From NCBI GenBank assembly GCA_031213475.1, contig JARUPZ010000004.1, forward strand, positions 5,713,169-5,777,168: DNA of 64,000 nucleotides. The letters run 5' to 3'. How positions within the stretch are numbered: the first letter of the stretch is position 1; the number at the start of each line of letters is the position of its first letter. This document shows positions 33,559-43,518 of this stretch, piece by piece. Both the position numbers and the translations under genes were made by a program. The notes beneath the pieces were generated by a model, which saw only the letters and a list, made by a program, of their open reading frames with translations, searched no databases and was not told the origin of the DNA. This DNA is from Nereocystis luetkeana. Its lineage: Eukaryota > Sar > Phaeophyceae > Laminariales > Laminariaceae.

Positions 33559-33825
33559 GTATGGCGATGTTTCCTCTCGTTAGCACGCGTTCCATGCGTG
33601 AAATATGTACTGAACGGCCGTGAACCGTTGTTTTCTCTAATTTCACCGCGGGTATCCGCAGTGCGCGGTCGGAGTATACATCAATGAGCTGCGGGAGTAT
33701 TTTACTGACGACACGGCAAGAGCGGCCGCAGTGATCTGGCACCTACTAGGCGGTCACAATTCATTGTACTCGTATACAATGTTGACACCCAACAATTGCG
33801 CCTTTACAATCCGATGTATGCACAG

Positions 33826-33903
33826 GCTGCCTCTGGGGACGGTGACCTCGTGGCTACTCCCTCTGTCGCAGAGCCGACGATAGACGAGGCAGGAGTGGAG
33901 CAG
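33826..33903 (+). CDS. Cassette exon U5
   Basis: Acceptor GATGTATGCACAG, 26 codons (AASGDGDLVATPSVAEPT at the start, DEAGVEQ at the end), donor CAG then GTAAAG. Acidic and Ala/Thr-rich. 345 bases after U4. Confidence 0.55.
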
Positions 33904-34105
33904 GTAAAGCTACGTTTCCCCTCGTTAACAGGCGTTCCATGCGTGAGATATGTATTGAACGGCCGTGAACCGTTGATTTCCTTAATTGTATCGTGGTTCG
34001 TTCCGCGCTGCACGGTCGAGGTTTGTGCCAACTTGTGCGATGCCATGGTGCTTCCAACACCTAGTACATTAATCATGTGTCTACGCAGGGGAATCGCTGA
34101 TTTAC

Positions 34106-34189
34106 ATGTTCCACACGGCCGTCGTCGACGGCCACAGCAACTACGTAGGGTTTTACGATTGCCATCGAGTGAACGTCTCCGGAGGAAGC
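34106..34189 (-). CDS. 28-codon cassette in inverted orientation
   Basis: On the minus strand: acceptor GCGTATGTGCAG, 84 open bases (ASSGDVHSMAIVKPYVVA at the start, GRVEH at the end), then GTAAAT. Together with the degenerate plus-strand copy ending at 34373 (which shares CACTCGATGGCAATCGT), it forms a local palindromic arrangement. Confidence 0.45.
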
Positions 34190-34642
34190 CTGCACATACG
34201 CCGGATTGTAAAGGTGTAACGTATGGACGTCAATGTGTCGCACAAACACGTGTCACTAGGACTATAAAGCAGGTACCAGCCCAATGTGGTCATGCACTAG
34301 GTGTTGACACTCGATGGCAATCGTGGAACCCTACGCGGCTGTTGTGGCGGTCGACAATTGACATATGGAACAGGTAAGGCAGCGATTTCCCTCGTAAACA
34401 CGCGTCTTATGCACGATGTGCGTCCCCAACGGCCGCGCACCCTTGATTTTCTCTACTGTATCGTGCACTGTGCCGCCATGCGCGGTTGCGGTTTGTAACA
34501 ACCTTCTGGGGTGTTGTTGTACTCGCGACACTGCATGCGCGACTACGTTAAGCTGGCATTTGCTCGGCGATCATAGCGACACCTTATAGTGTTGCTCACT
34601 GATGTCCAAACGCTTCGCATTTACAATCCGACGTGCGTGCAG

Positions 34643-34726
34643 GATACTGCTGGGGGCCGTAAATCAAGGTCGCCCCAGGATTCCTGTCACGTTGAGCCGG
34701 CCGTTGACGTCGGAAGGGTGGACCAG
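34643..34726 (+). CDS. Cassette exon U7, GC donor
   Basis: Acceptor ACGTGCGTGCAG, 28 codons (DTAGGRKSRSPQDSCHVE at the start, GRVDQ at the end). The donor reads CAG then GCGAGG in place of GT; it may be non-functional or a rare GC-AG intron. Confidence 0.45.
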
Positions 34727-35000
34727 GCGAGGCGGCATTTCCGCTGGTTTATACGTGTATAATGCGTGCCGTGTGTGTCAAAAGGCCGTGAAACATTGCG
34801 CTCTTGCTTTTATTCGTGATTTGCCCCGCAGTGCACGGTCGAGATTTGAGCCAGTTTGCTGCGGCGCTATTTCACTGATTGCAGCGCAAGTTCAACCGGA
34901 CTGATCCAACAACTTACAGTACTTGGCGACCATGCCAGAGACCCGCTTGTGTTCCGTTTTGATGTTTAAACGTTACCTTTATAACTTGGCGTATTTGTAG

Positions 35001-35084
35001 GCTTCATCTTCAGACGGTCAGCTCAACTCTCAAGAGGAAGATCGTGTCTTGGTGCCCGCCAACAACAGCCACGTCCACAACCAG
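35001..35084 (+). CDS. Cassette exon U8
   Basis: Acceptor GCGTATTTGTAG, 28 codons (ASSSDGQLNSQEEDRVLV at the start, HVHNQ at the end), donor CAG then GTTAGG, phase 0/0. Confidence 0.5.
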
Positions 35085-35344
35085 GTTAGGCAACGGTGTC
35101 ACTTGTGAATACAACGTTCACGATCATAGTCGCTTGTGCGCCGTCGCGTTATATAAATGTACCGTTGTTTGTTCCCTAGTGCGAGATCGAGGTTTGTACC
35201 GACCTGTTGCAATGCCATGGGAATCGCGAAAGCGCATGAGTGTCAGCATTGGTTAAACAACGGCTTGGCGATCATAGCGACGTTTGTTCCATGTAACGCC
35301 TTGACGTTCAAACGCTCCGCCTTTTACCATGAACTTTCGCGCAG

Positions 35345-35422
35345 ACTGCCACCAGGGACCACCACCCGACGCCTGTCGAGGCTGTCCATGCCGGTGTGCC
35401 GGTCATCGGCGTCAACAAGCAG
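35345..35422 (+). CDS. Cassette exon U9
   Basis: Acceptor CTTTCGCGCAG, 26 codons (TATRDHHPTPVEAVHAGV at the start, GVNKQ at the end), donor CAG then GTCAGA, phase 0/0. It is the last recognisable cassette before the putative membrane exons. Confidence 0.5.
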
Positions 35423-35942
35423 GTCAGACAGCTTGGCCGCTCGTGAACACGCGTTTCACGCACGATGTGTATACTGAACACGCGTGAACCGTTGCGTTGC
35501 GATATTCCATTGTAGCGTTGCTTGTTCCGCAGCGCGAGGTCGACAATTGTGCTGGCTCTCTGCGGCGCTGTGGTCACAACGACAATTTTAGGGGCTCCAC
35601 ATCGATCCGATACCTGTTAGCGATCATATCTCCTGTTCGGTATGGACGTTGAAACAATTCGCGTTTACAACAGCGTTGGGCGTGACAGCTGTGCGGCGAA
35701 GATAGGGGTTGTTTCTTGTTTATGGTATGGACGCTATGTGGTGCACTATTCGAATCAGATCTGCGTAGCACCTGGCATTTTAGAGCGTCAAAGCGAAGCA
35801 AAATGTTTCAACGCATCATACCGCGGCTGAAATCTGAAAGCGTATTCCGAGTCAGTATCGTTCCGGTTGTCTGTCGACACCGATTTTTGTTGTTGCTTCG
35901 CGCCTTGCGCACTATCCTAACATTCGCCCCTACGATCCCAAG

Positions 35943-36296
35943 GTCGGCCGAGGATCCATATGGGCGACTGAATTCATCGACCGAGCAAAGGGTGCTGAAG
36001 GTAGATGCGCCGTGGGGTCAGCACCGCTGGACGAGATATCCCACCATGTTCCCGTACGGGCATCCATCGCTCCCAACGTGGACGACGGCCGCCGGCGTCT
36101 GGCACTCAAAGTGGTTGGTGTCCTCCACCGCATTTGGTCTTGGGCGGCCATCGGCGTTCGTATCTTCACGATCGTGCAGTTGGCTAGCTTGCTGTACTCG
36201 GCCACATTTCCCCTTCGGGTCGGTGGCAGAGTGCACCCAAGGGTGGAGCACATGGCATACTGGCGACGGTTCCTCGCCGTCGCTGTTCTGCGCGTG
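35943..36296 (+). CDS. 118-codon exon with a hydrophobic segment
   Basis: Acceptor TACGATCCCAAG, donor GTG then GTGAGT, 354 bases, phase 0/0. The peptide begins VGRGSIWATEFIDRAKGAEG. It has a likely membrane helix at about residues 67-90 (WAAIGVRIFTIVQLASLLY) and ends with WRRFLAVAVLRV. Its phase matches both the cassette exons before it and the next candidate exon. Unidentified. A second plus frame is also long here, so the frame rests on the splice phases and on the hydrophobic segment. Confidence 0.45.
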
Positions 36297-37153
36297 GTGA
36301 GTTCGCCCGAGCCACTACTTAGAGTCGGGCATACGTTCGCGCCGATCCACCGGCAGCAGTGCCGTAGGTCATGCCCACGCCAAGAACGGTCAGTCAAGTG
36401 GTGTCAACGTACTATAAGCGTCAAGCTCAGACTTACGTCTCACGCGTGTTTAATCATCGAGGGGTGTATGAGTGCGTCGGTGGTGTTTCGCCGATGATCA
36501 AGACGTCAGCCGATACGACCGCCCCAGCCTCTTGCACCCGTGAGAAAATAGGTTGGTCACCTGTTTTTTGGCGTCGAACAGCGTTTCGGTTGTAAAACAA
36601 ATGGCATAGGAGGGGAATCGCGTCCTGCGATATACGGTGAGTATAACACGCCTCTCGGCGCACCTCTCGTGACCGCTCCACCTCGTGATGAGCGTCGTGA
36701 CATATGGGAAGGTAACACATCAAGCTTGCAATGATCAAGCTGGTAAGGCGTAGTCGAGAACTCACGAGTCTGGTTCTTGTCACGACTGACCCCCCAAATA
36801 TAGTGAGCAGGCAATGAAAAGTGTATCTGTCCATCGCTACGGCAAGATGACGCGGATAAAGTCTTTCGGCCGCATGCCCTGCAGTTAAATAACTTATTCT
36901 ATTAGATCCGTGTCGATCGAGACGAGCGGCCGGCCTGCCTCCTGATCCTGATTATCGAGACCGAGTGGTGCTCGCCATCTCTTGCACCAACAACATCGTA
37001 CCATGTTCAGAACACTGTACTAGAGTAGCTGTAGATGATAAACTGTCAAGATGTGGTTCGAGTACGGAGCAAGGAGAATGGTATAAGCTAGAGATTCACA
37101 TCGTGCGCACATTTGCCCTTGCACCCGCTGCGTCTTGCTCTAACAATATCTAG

Positions 37154-37293
37154 CGTTCCAAGCGCGCCGGAGATGGATTGCTTTTCCGTGTGCTCGGCGT
37201 TGTCCTCTACATTTGGATCTGGCAGCTGTGGGGTACTTGCGCAGCCTTCGGCCTTACGGCTACCGCGCTGGCTGCCACGTATGTGGCCAAGAG
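37154..37293 (+). CDS. 47-codon exon with a membrane helix
   Basis: Acceptor CTAACAATATCTAG, donor AAGAG then GTGAGC. In phase 0 it reads RSKRAGDGLLFRVLGV, then VLYIWIWQLWGTCAAFGLTA, an obvious hydrophobic helix, ending YVAK plus two bases. All three frames are open here, but the next exon is open only when entered in phase 2, as this frame requires. Confidence 0.45.
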
Positions 37294-37590
37294 GTGAGCC
37301 GTCTGGGCAGCAAATAGTTGGCAATGGATTTTCTGGAGAGAAGATCCGTGTGCGATTTGCGTGTTGCAAGCCATAACTTGTGTATGTACGTGCAGTATAT
37401 ATCACGTGTTTTCAAATTCCAATCCTTAGCGGAACGAAGGTCTGGTTGGCGTGATGTTGGCACGGCAGGCGCTTTGGAAATGCTCGGATGTTCTGTCTAC
37501 AGTTGTCTATCTTCCACTGCCACCTCGAGTACGGTGTGTTGCTCATGATGATGCTGCCGGTGTTTGCCACCCCGGGCCTTCGTACTGCAG

Positions 37591-37744
37591 GTGTGCGGTA
37601 AAGGACATCTTCGACATGGTCGTGTTCAAGCTTATTTGTGACTACCTCGACGTACTCCTCGTTGGGGAAGACGAGCAGGCGTTGCAAGCGCACGTGCACT
37701 CACGTAGAACCTGCATGATGGCGCGGTTTCCGCCCAGCATATCG
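37591..37744 (+). CDS. 51-codon exon following the membrane exons
   Basis: Acceptor CTTCGTACTGCAG, donor TCG then GTGAGA. It is open only when entered in phase 2, completing AG+G (Arg) with the previous exon. The peptide starts CAVKDIFDMVVFKLICDYLD, then LLVGEDEQALQAHVHSRR, and leaves in phase 0. Probably a soluble segment after the helices. Family not recognised; the continuation downstream was not resolved. Confidence 0.45.
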
Positions 37745-38033
37745 GTGAGATATTGCCTGGCACGGGTTATACGTACGGCGTAGGACACCTGGCTTGGTTT
37801 GAAAAAACGTAATTCAGCCTTCTCAAGTCAAGTCGACACATCTCAATAGTAGTCAGACGCTGCGCATCGTGTGAGCCCAAACGCCTCCATGGTAGCTCTT
37901 GATTTGAGCTCTGACGCTTTTCGTACCTCCGTTGATTGAATCACTGGAGGGCGGTCGTCGGTCGGGAAAAGAAATGACAGCGTCAATTCTAGACAAATAT
38001 ATCGCATGAATAACACGCTATTGTAGTTTATCT

Positions 38034-38429
38034 GTGTTTCGTGCCATATTGCTTGGGGCTAGCAGCGCAGACGGCTATATACAAGGCTGCACCCCGGCGT
38101 TCCCTAAGCTACTCGCACATGACTTACGAGGCAGGCAGCCGCGTTTCGACATTGGGTTAGTTGACCCCTCCTCCATATTTGAACAGTTATTTCGTCAACT
38201 TGGGCACGTTTGTGTCTCGTTTCACGTAGAGGTTGAGTCACCGAAGCAAGGAGATACACGTACCCTCGTATCACGTGTGTTACATCCGACGTTAGTCATT
38301 TTTACCCAACCAGCCGTGGGGGTCATCCGGGGCATGTCGGTGCCTGACCAAGCTCTGCTGGGTATCTGGTCCATTGCTCAATTCTTATCTGAACGCCCGT
38401 CTCACAGGATACTGTGCACGACCTGCTAG
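38034..38429 (+). CDS. Open frame, possible exon
   Basis: 131 open codons with protein-like composition (FDIGLVDPSSIFEQLFRQLG, SFHVEVESPKQGD, ALLGIWSIAQFLSERPSHR). The other plus frames are closed here. An upstream acceptor (CGCTATTGTAG, about 38026) would need a phase-2 entry, which the preceding exon does not offer. Either an exon is missing or this belongs elsewhere. Confidence 0.3.
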   Translation: MFRAILLGASSADGYIQGCTPAFPKLLAHDLRGRQPRFDIGLVDPSSIFEQLFRQLGHVCVSFHVEVESPKQGDTRTLVSRVLHPTLVIFTQPAVGVIRGMSVPDQALLGIWSIAQFLSERPSHRILCTTC

Positions 38430-38705
38430 GCGTGCGGAGACCACGGATTTCCCCCACGAAACATATGCTCTATGATGACCGAGAGGTGGGTGAAGACGGT
38501 ACATAACATTGAAGATCACAGGGAGCGTCGAGAGAGTAGTGGTGCGGGACAAGTCTCAACGACGTATGCGCGTTAGCTTAGCCGGGCGACCAACCGTACG
38601 TCCGTCGACAGGACGTCACTGCCGTGCCCTATCTCTCTGTGTAACAGGAAGCTTCTGGAAGAAGGTAAGGGAAATCCATGATTATCAAGGGGGGAAAAGT
38701 GTTGT

Positions 38706-38820
38706 ATTACGGGGGACCATAGTAAACACCTTGTAGGACCTAGGGTACACAAAAAAAACTACATATTTCCCCATTTTTACTAAAAATATTTGGTCCTAAT
38801 TACTGTGGTCCCCCGTAATA
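38706..38820. mobile_element. TA-flanked MITE (family B)
   Basis: Left end ATTACGGGGGACCATAGTAA, right end ATTACTGTGGTCCCCCGTAA. Preceded by T and followed by G, so TA/TA termini are kept. Confidence 0.85.
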
Positions 38821-38829
38821 GCTACTACT

Positions 38830-40950
38830 CCCGTGCTACTACTCCCGTGCCGTCGAAAGGGCGGGCCACGGGCTTTTGGGATAAGTTCAGCCGTAGCGTG
38901 CGTGCAATTTCCGGAAGGGGCGCCAATGCGCCCGCAACAGCCCAACGTTTTAGCGAAACCTAGAGCATTACAAGTTCGAATACATGTGTGCACCCTACTT
39001 TCCCGATTCTTCTAGGTCCTCGGTTTTGCCCTTGGTTCAGAAAGGACGACATGTTTTAACCATGCCGGCAATCAGCCCGGTCGATCTTCCATTAACATTG
39101 GGTTTTCGTCCGTCTTGTCATCTGTCACTCCCACGGAGGAATAGCCCTGACGGCGGTTTATGTCACCTGGCACCGCCGAAGTCAGCACAGGCATGGACGA
39201 TACTTCAAACGCCTTAGTTTGCGGTGCGGGGGTATACAACGCATTTCTGGAAACGGACGCCCTTAGCTGACTCTAAACATCTCCCCGGTGCCCCCTGTGT
39301 GTGCTTGAAAAGAGCGTCGCCGTCATCAGGGGTGGACCTGAGGAACCTGTTGTCTTGGAATCTCAAGGCGGCTCGGCCTTGACGAGACAGGCCGTCATCA
39401 TGGCTTGTGCGGTGCGTTCTAGAGACAAAGGCCAACTGTGCGGTGAATACGGATTGGGGAGGGGCGAACTCGTACTACTACACAGTAATATTACGTGTTT
39501 AAAATCACGTCATTTCCACAGTCACGATAACGTGCAACCTTGGTAGAGATGCCCACGGTACTGACCACCGGCAATCCAATGGCACATCGTGCCCCACTTG
39601 TACGCTTTGTGGTTGGGCCTGCGATCCTGTTGTGGTCATGTTGATACCACCCGCACGCGGTATATAGAGCATTGCTTCTTACCTACCAGGATATACGCAC
39701 AACCTCTGTATATGCGTGGGGGGCGACCACAACGCAAAATACATGCATTCTACAGCCACGAGCGCATGTCGCCGCTACTGCGACAAAGGCCGCAGCGATG
39801 TTTAACCCCTCCCTTTTTTTACCTTGTCCGCCGGCGGATTTGATAAACACAAGTATGGCTCGCCACAATACCGCATCAAATTTCAACTGTGTTTTTGTAT
39901 CGATTAAATTCAGTTGTACGTAGAAGACAACCGTACCAGCTGCCAACGTCGCATGCGTTCGACATTCTGCCTCACTCAAGTCGTTTATTTCTCACTTCGG
40001 CACGCGACAGGACCAGGACACCGTCCTTCCGGTGTACGTCTTTGGCGCAACACGCAAGCCCGAGCTTCTCCCTGGGTGTGAGAGCAAGCTTATGAGGGCG
40101 CTCGTTTGCCAGGTACTTGCCGCAGATAGCACCCTGCATGATATTGCCGGCGAACCTTCCGATGGTGGGGGAAAGTAGAGCGTAGCACCTCGTCGACAAC
40201 TACCCACGTCGTGTCACAAAGATGGCGCGTGATATTGCTGCCCCTACCCGCATACACGGTCGCCTTGACGCGTGCACGGTGTGCGTGGGGTTCGAAAAAC
40301 TTAATACCGTCGAGGATTGTTTAACCCACGTAGGAAGAACAGGATGCAGTGTAGAAGACACACCACCACCACCACCACCACCACCACCACCACCACCAAG
40401 TGAACATGACCCTTGCTGAACGACAACTGCATGCCGTGCGTGCCTCTTCCGTCCACTGCGTGCCCTCGATGCGCCCTCGGCGCCCAACCAAATGAAGTTC
40501 CCCGGGCTCATGTTTCGGGGCGTATTTGGCCTGGTGTCGTACCGGCAACAGCTGACGGTCGCACTCGGAAGGTGTGAAATATACCAGCCGCGATGCAAAA
40601 TACAAGCACCTACCACTGTTGAGGTGCTTGATCAGACCTCGACCTCCGGCGAACGATTTTTATGCATACGATATCGTCGGTCGGACGAAGACTTTCAAAC
40701 GAAACGTCGTCTGTACGTAGAGCCTCGAGTAACTGCACAGAACATGGACCTACTGCATATATATATATATCAGGGAGCCAGGGGGGTCGACGTTCGGCGT
40801 GACGACAGAAACCTGCGGACGGATGCCAACGACCACGGAGGCCCCGTGTTGGCCGTTGGATGTACCAGTAGCTATGTTTCCCTTCCATAAAGAGTACCCA
40901 ACATCCTACGTAGGGACGCGTGCTGCGGTACCGGTAGCCCTGTGTTTTTT
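38830..40950. other. Region of overlapping open frames, no gene resolved
   Basis: Several plus and minus frames of 60-130 codons overlap at 38984-39217, 39301-39546, 39972-40199 and 40492-40890. None has a start or splice pair that excludes the others. It may contain more exons of the upstream locus or eroded mobile-element sequence. A (CAC)n run lies at 40360-40398. Confidence 0.4.
40360..40398. repeat. (CAC)n microsatellite
   Basis: Thirteen CAC/ACC units, giving poly-Pro or poly-Gly shadow frames. Confidence 0.95.
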
Positions 40951-40954
40951 ATGA

Positions 40955-41776
40955 GGCTCCTCACTTCAAAAGTGCCTATTAATAGGAGCTCTACAGTACA
41001 CCTCACCCGACAACCGAAGTTTCAAAAAGGAGACGACACAATCCCATGGGCTAGGACGGGCATCTGACGAACAATGCTGGTGCCGTAGACACATGTCGGA
41101 TCCTACTAATGCATCGGGTAGTTTGAGCGTTTCATTGGCTGAGAAGCTCAACTTCTACCGTAACACGGCCCTAAGAAAACGGAGTATCTTGGCCGCTGTC
41201 CTCCGGCGTTTACCGAAACATTTCGCTCGAATGTTCTACTACAGTAGAATCGGGCGTGGGTAGAGCAAGGTTAGGGCGCGGATGGGCGATGCAGGACACA
41301 GACGAGAAAACATCGGAGTGGGGAGCGCATACGCCTTAAGAAACCGCTGGTTGCCAGTCATCACGAGCAAGTCAAGCATCCATGTGTTTCGTGTAGCTTT
41401 GGACGTGCGTGCGCTCGTGATGCCAAGCTACAGCAACACTCTGTAGCTTCGGGCCAGCTCGCACCCTTGGTACTACCATGCGCACGGCACCGATTGTTTG
41501 TTCGTTGCGTTCGCCACCGGCTTAAACCGCCGCAGACCGATCGGGGTCACGAGAGCGACGTTCAAAAACGCTGTCACGCAACGCACTTGTGTTGAGGTGG
41601 AAGAGGCGATGCTCCAGCTGGCGAACAAGCACCGGCCAGAATGGAACAGGCGTGAAACCCTGTTCGCGAGGTGGGCGCCCTCGGTTTTCCTCTGCCTTGC
41701 CGTGTATCATCGTGCTCCCGGTCGAGCGGGGGTGGGGGTGTTTTCATTCGCTGAACTATGGCCTCCCAAAAGATGA
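40955..41776 (+). pseudogene. Eroded 274-codon frame of unknown origin
   Basis: One plus frame runs 822 bases with only two stops (TAG at 41261 and 41444). Segments include GSLSVSLAEKLNFYRNTALR, NRWLPVITSKSSIHVFRVA and HGTDCLFVAFATGLNRRRP, then EVEEAMLQLANKHRPEWNRR. The DCLFVAFATGL segment is reminiscent of the Asp-x-x-Cys-Leu-Phe start of OTU-type cysteine peptidases, but the spacing is not exact and no partner His motif was found. Possibly a dead mobile-element or viral-type gene; could also be chance. Confidence 0.25.
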
Positions 41777-41779
41777 AGA

Positions 41780-42890
41780 GGGTCTCACATCGAAAGAGGC
41801 CTTGTAAGTCAGGGCAACGTGTGTACGCGTTGGGACAAAAACCGCGTGAGCCATGCATTGGGCAGAAACGGTGCAGCAGGATAGGGTTGAGGCAACTCGC
41901 TAGCTCCACCAGCCGTTCACGCACTGCCCGTTGCACCTGTCACCAGAGGACAAATCCCTACCAGTATCTACTACCAGTATGTAGAAACCCAGCCCGAGGG
42001 AGTTACAGGTAGTTGGTGCTTGTCGGATACCTTTGTTGGGGTCGTCTTGTGGGTTGAGTTCGCTTTGCTCGGAGGTTTTCTTCTGCAGCTTTGCAGGTTA
42101 ATGAAGAGGCTTCAAACTACACAAGTGGGTGACGTGCCGCGATGTGTTCTCGACAGCCTTACTTAGATTACACACGTGTGTTCAAGCAGGGGTCAAGCAG
42201 GGTATGCACTGGAGAACACCGCCTTGCTTTGATCGATATCCTTAGCGGACTATGGGTTCGCCCAACTACCCCCCATGCCCGCCTCCTTGACCTTCGTTGC
42301 TGATTTACCTCGCCCCCCTCCCCGTGGTTAATGGTGAAATGGCTAAGGCAGGCAACTAATGAGCCTCCCACCCCCCCACCTCGCCCCTCCCCCGCGCGCG
42401 TCTACTGTAGTTCCCTCATTTTCCCTCCCCACTCGAATATATATGCCCCAGTCATGCACGAACGCTCGTCGACGCTGCGCTCGATAACGACCCTGGGATT
42501 TTCATTTCTGGTCTACAGCAAGATCATGCGCAGACCTGATTTAGTCGCATACATAAGTAGTGCCCCCAGTCGTCTCCGAAACGCTTTGTCTTGCAGCTGC
42601 TCTGCCGACTTGCGCAAGGCTGGGTTTTGCCCATATATATCACGACTGTAGTAGGGTGGTGCAGGCATATATCATTGAAACGGTTTGTGGCTGTATGGCG
42701 TATAGCTCTTGTTTTGCATCGACTACAAGGTCGGCTCGGCGTTCTGATGGTTCCTGGGACGCCCTCGCTGCCCACGCGGTTCGTATCGCCCCCTCGTACG
42801 GGAGAAGAGATATCCGGAACAGGAACAAAACAGGCAACGACTTCAGACGCAACGCGGTCGAAACCGGTGGTTTGCATGTTCTCTACGGTC
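41780..42890. other. Region without a defensible gene
   Basis: Open frames at 42331-42651 and 42560-43003 overlap on different frames and carry no splice or start support. A short dispersed word (GGCAACTAATGAG with flanks, about 42330-42368) recurs at 43122-43158 and 57135-57183. Confidence 0.35.
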
Positions 42891-42892
42891 TC

Positions 42893-43468
42893 CTACTGCT
42901 TGTCAGACCCCGCGTCCCCGTGGTCCAAAAACACGTACGTCCTAGCAGCAAGAGTCATGCGATCCGCCTCCTCCTTGTCGTAGCATATATGGACCCGCAA
43001 TAGACTGGGCCTGATCCGCCTGCCACTCGCGAACAGCTCGCTGACATTTCTCGGTCTTCTACCACCTGCCATAGCCCCGAGTCGACCCCTTCCCCTGTCC
43101 TCGATTAGGATGCGTGGCCAGTGGTCAAATGCCTGAAGCAAGCAACTAATGAGTACGCCGCCCCTCCTACCCCTTGGTCTTCGTGTTCTTACGTTCAAAT
43201 CGGGCAACGTCAGGGTTCCCGCCGGCTGGAGATGAGAGTTTTCTACTGGTGCGGCATCGACCAGGCATTGGTTGTCCCGTGCTGAGCGTAGGAAAACTAG
43301 GGAGAGGTTAATGTCGGCGGGGGGGGGCACAAGCTCTGCGGGGGCTGTTCTGCCAGGAAAGGCAGCGTGGGTATCGCTGTGATATATAATGGCTGAGTAG
43401 AACTGTTCCCTGTGGTGTATCAGCAGCCCACCCGCGGTGGTGCAGGAAGCCTCGCCATTCAGACGCAA
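42893..43468 (-). CDS. Hypothetical open frame of 191 codons
   Basis: The longest uninterrupted minus-strand frame outside the LINE, the satellite and the simple-sequence shadow frames. It contains LSLVFLRSARDNQCLVDAAP and LLQAFDHWPRILIEDRGRG. The dispersed word at 43122-43158 falls inside it, which argues that at least part is repeat-derived. I recognise no domain. Confidence 0.2.
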   Translation of the reverse strand: MRLNGEASCTTAGGLLIHHREQFYSAIIYHSDTHAAFPGRTAPAELVPPPADINLSLVFLRSARDNQCLVDAAPVENSHLQPAGTLTLPDLNVRTRRPRGRRGGVLISCLLQAFDHWPRILIEDRGRGRLGAMAGGRRPRNVSELFASGRRIRPSLLRVHICYDKEEADRMTLAARTYVFLDHGDAGSDKQ

Positions 43469-43518
43469 GCCTTACTATGAGCGAGAGTTATTGTAGTCAG
43501 AGCTGCAAACGGCCGACA

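Larger units (their letters stand above)
27640..35600 (+). repeat. Cassette-exon tandem array
   Basis: A two-level array. Small exons of 78 or 84 bases (26 or 28 codons, phase 0/0) lie at 28010-28087, 30321-30398, 31901-31978, 33481-33558, 33826-33903, 34643-34726, 35001-35084 and 35345-35422. A degenerate copy ends at 34373. Inverted copies lie at 29161-29238 and 34106-34189, plus a broken one near 28441-28518. Right of 33.4 kb the clean cassettes repeat about every 345-360 bases; left of it they are carried on 1,580-base units. The intervening sequence includes a conserved CATGCGTG segment and CTGAACGGCC. It varies by indels that are not multiples of three, whereas exon lengths vary only by six. 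That is the pattern expected of introns around constrained exons. Confidence 0.7.

Noticed and set aside
33796..34377. Uninterrupted 193-codon protein across cassette U5
   Set aside because: Reading through the donor is open here and in U1-U3 but hits stops in U7 and U8; indels between cassettes are not multiples of three, so an intron is more likely.
27640..35600. CRISPR array or bacterial repeat locus
   Set aside because: Units are hundreds of bases long, contain splice-bounded coding exons and lie in clearly eukaryotic DNA.
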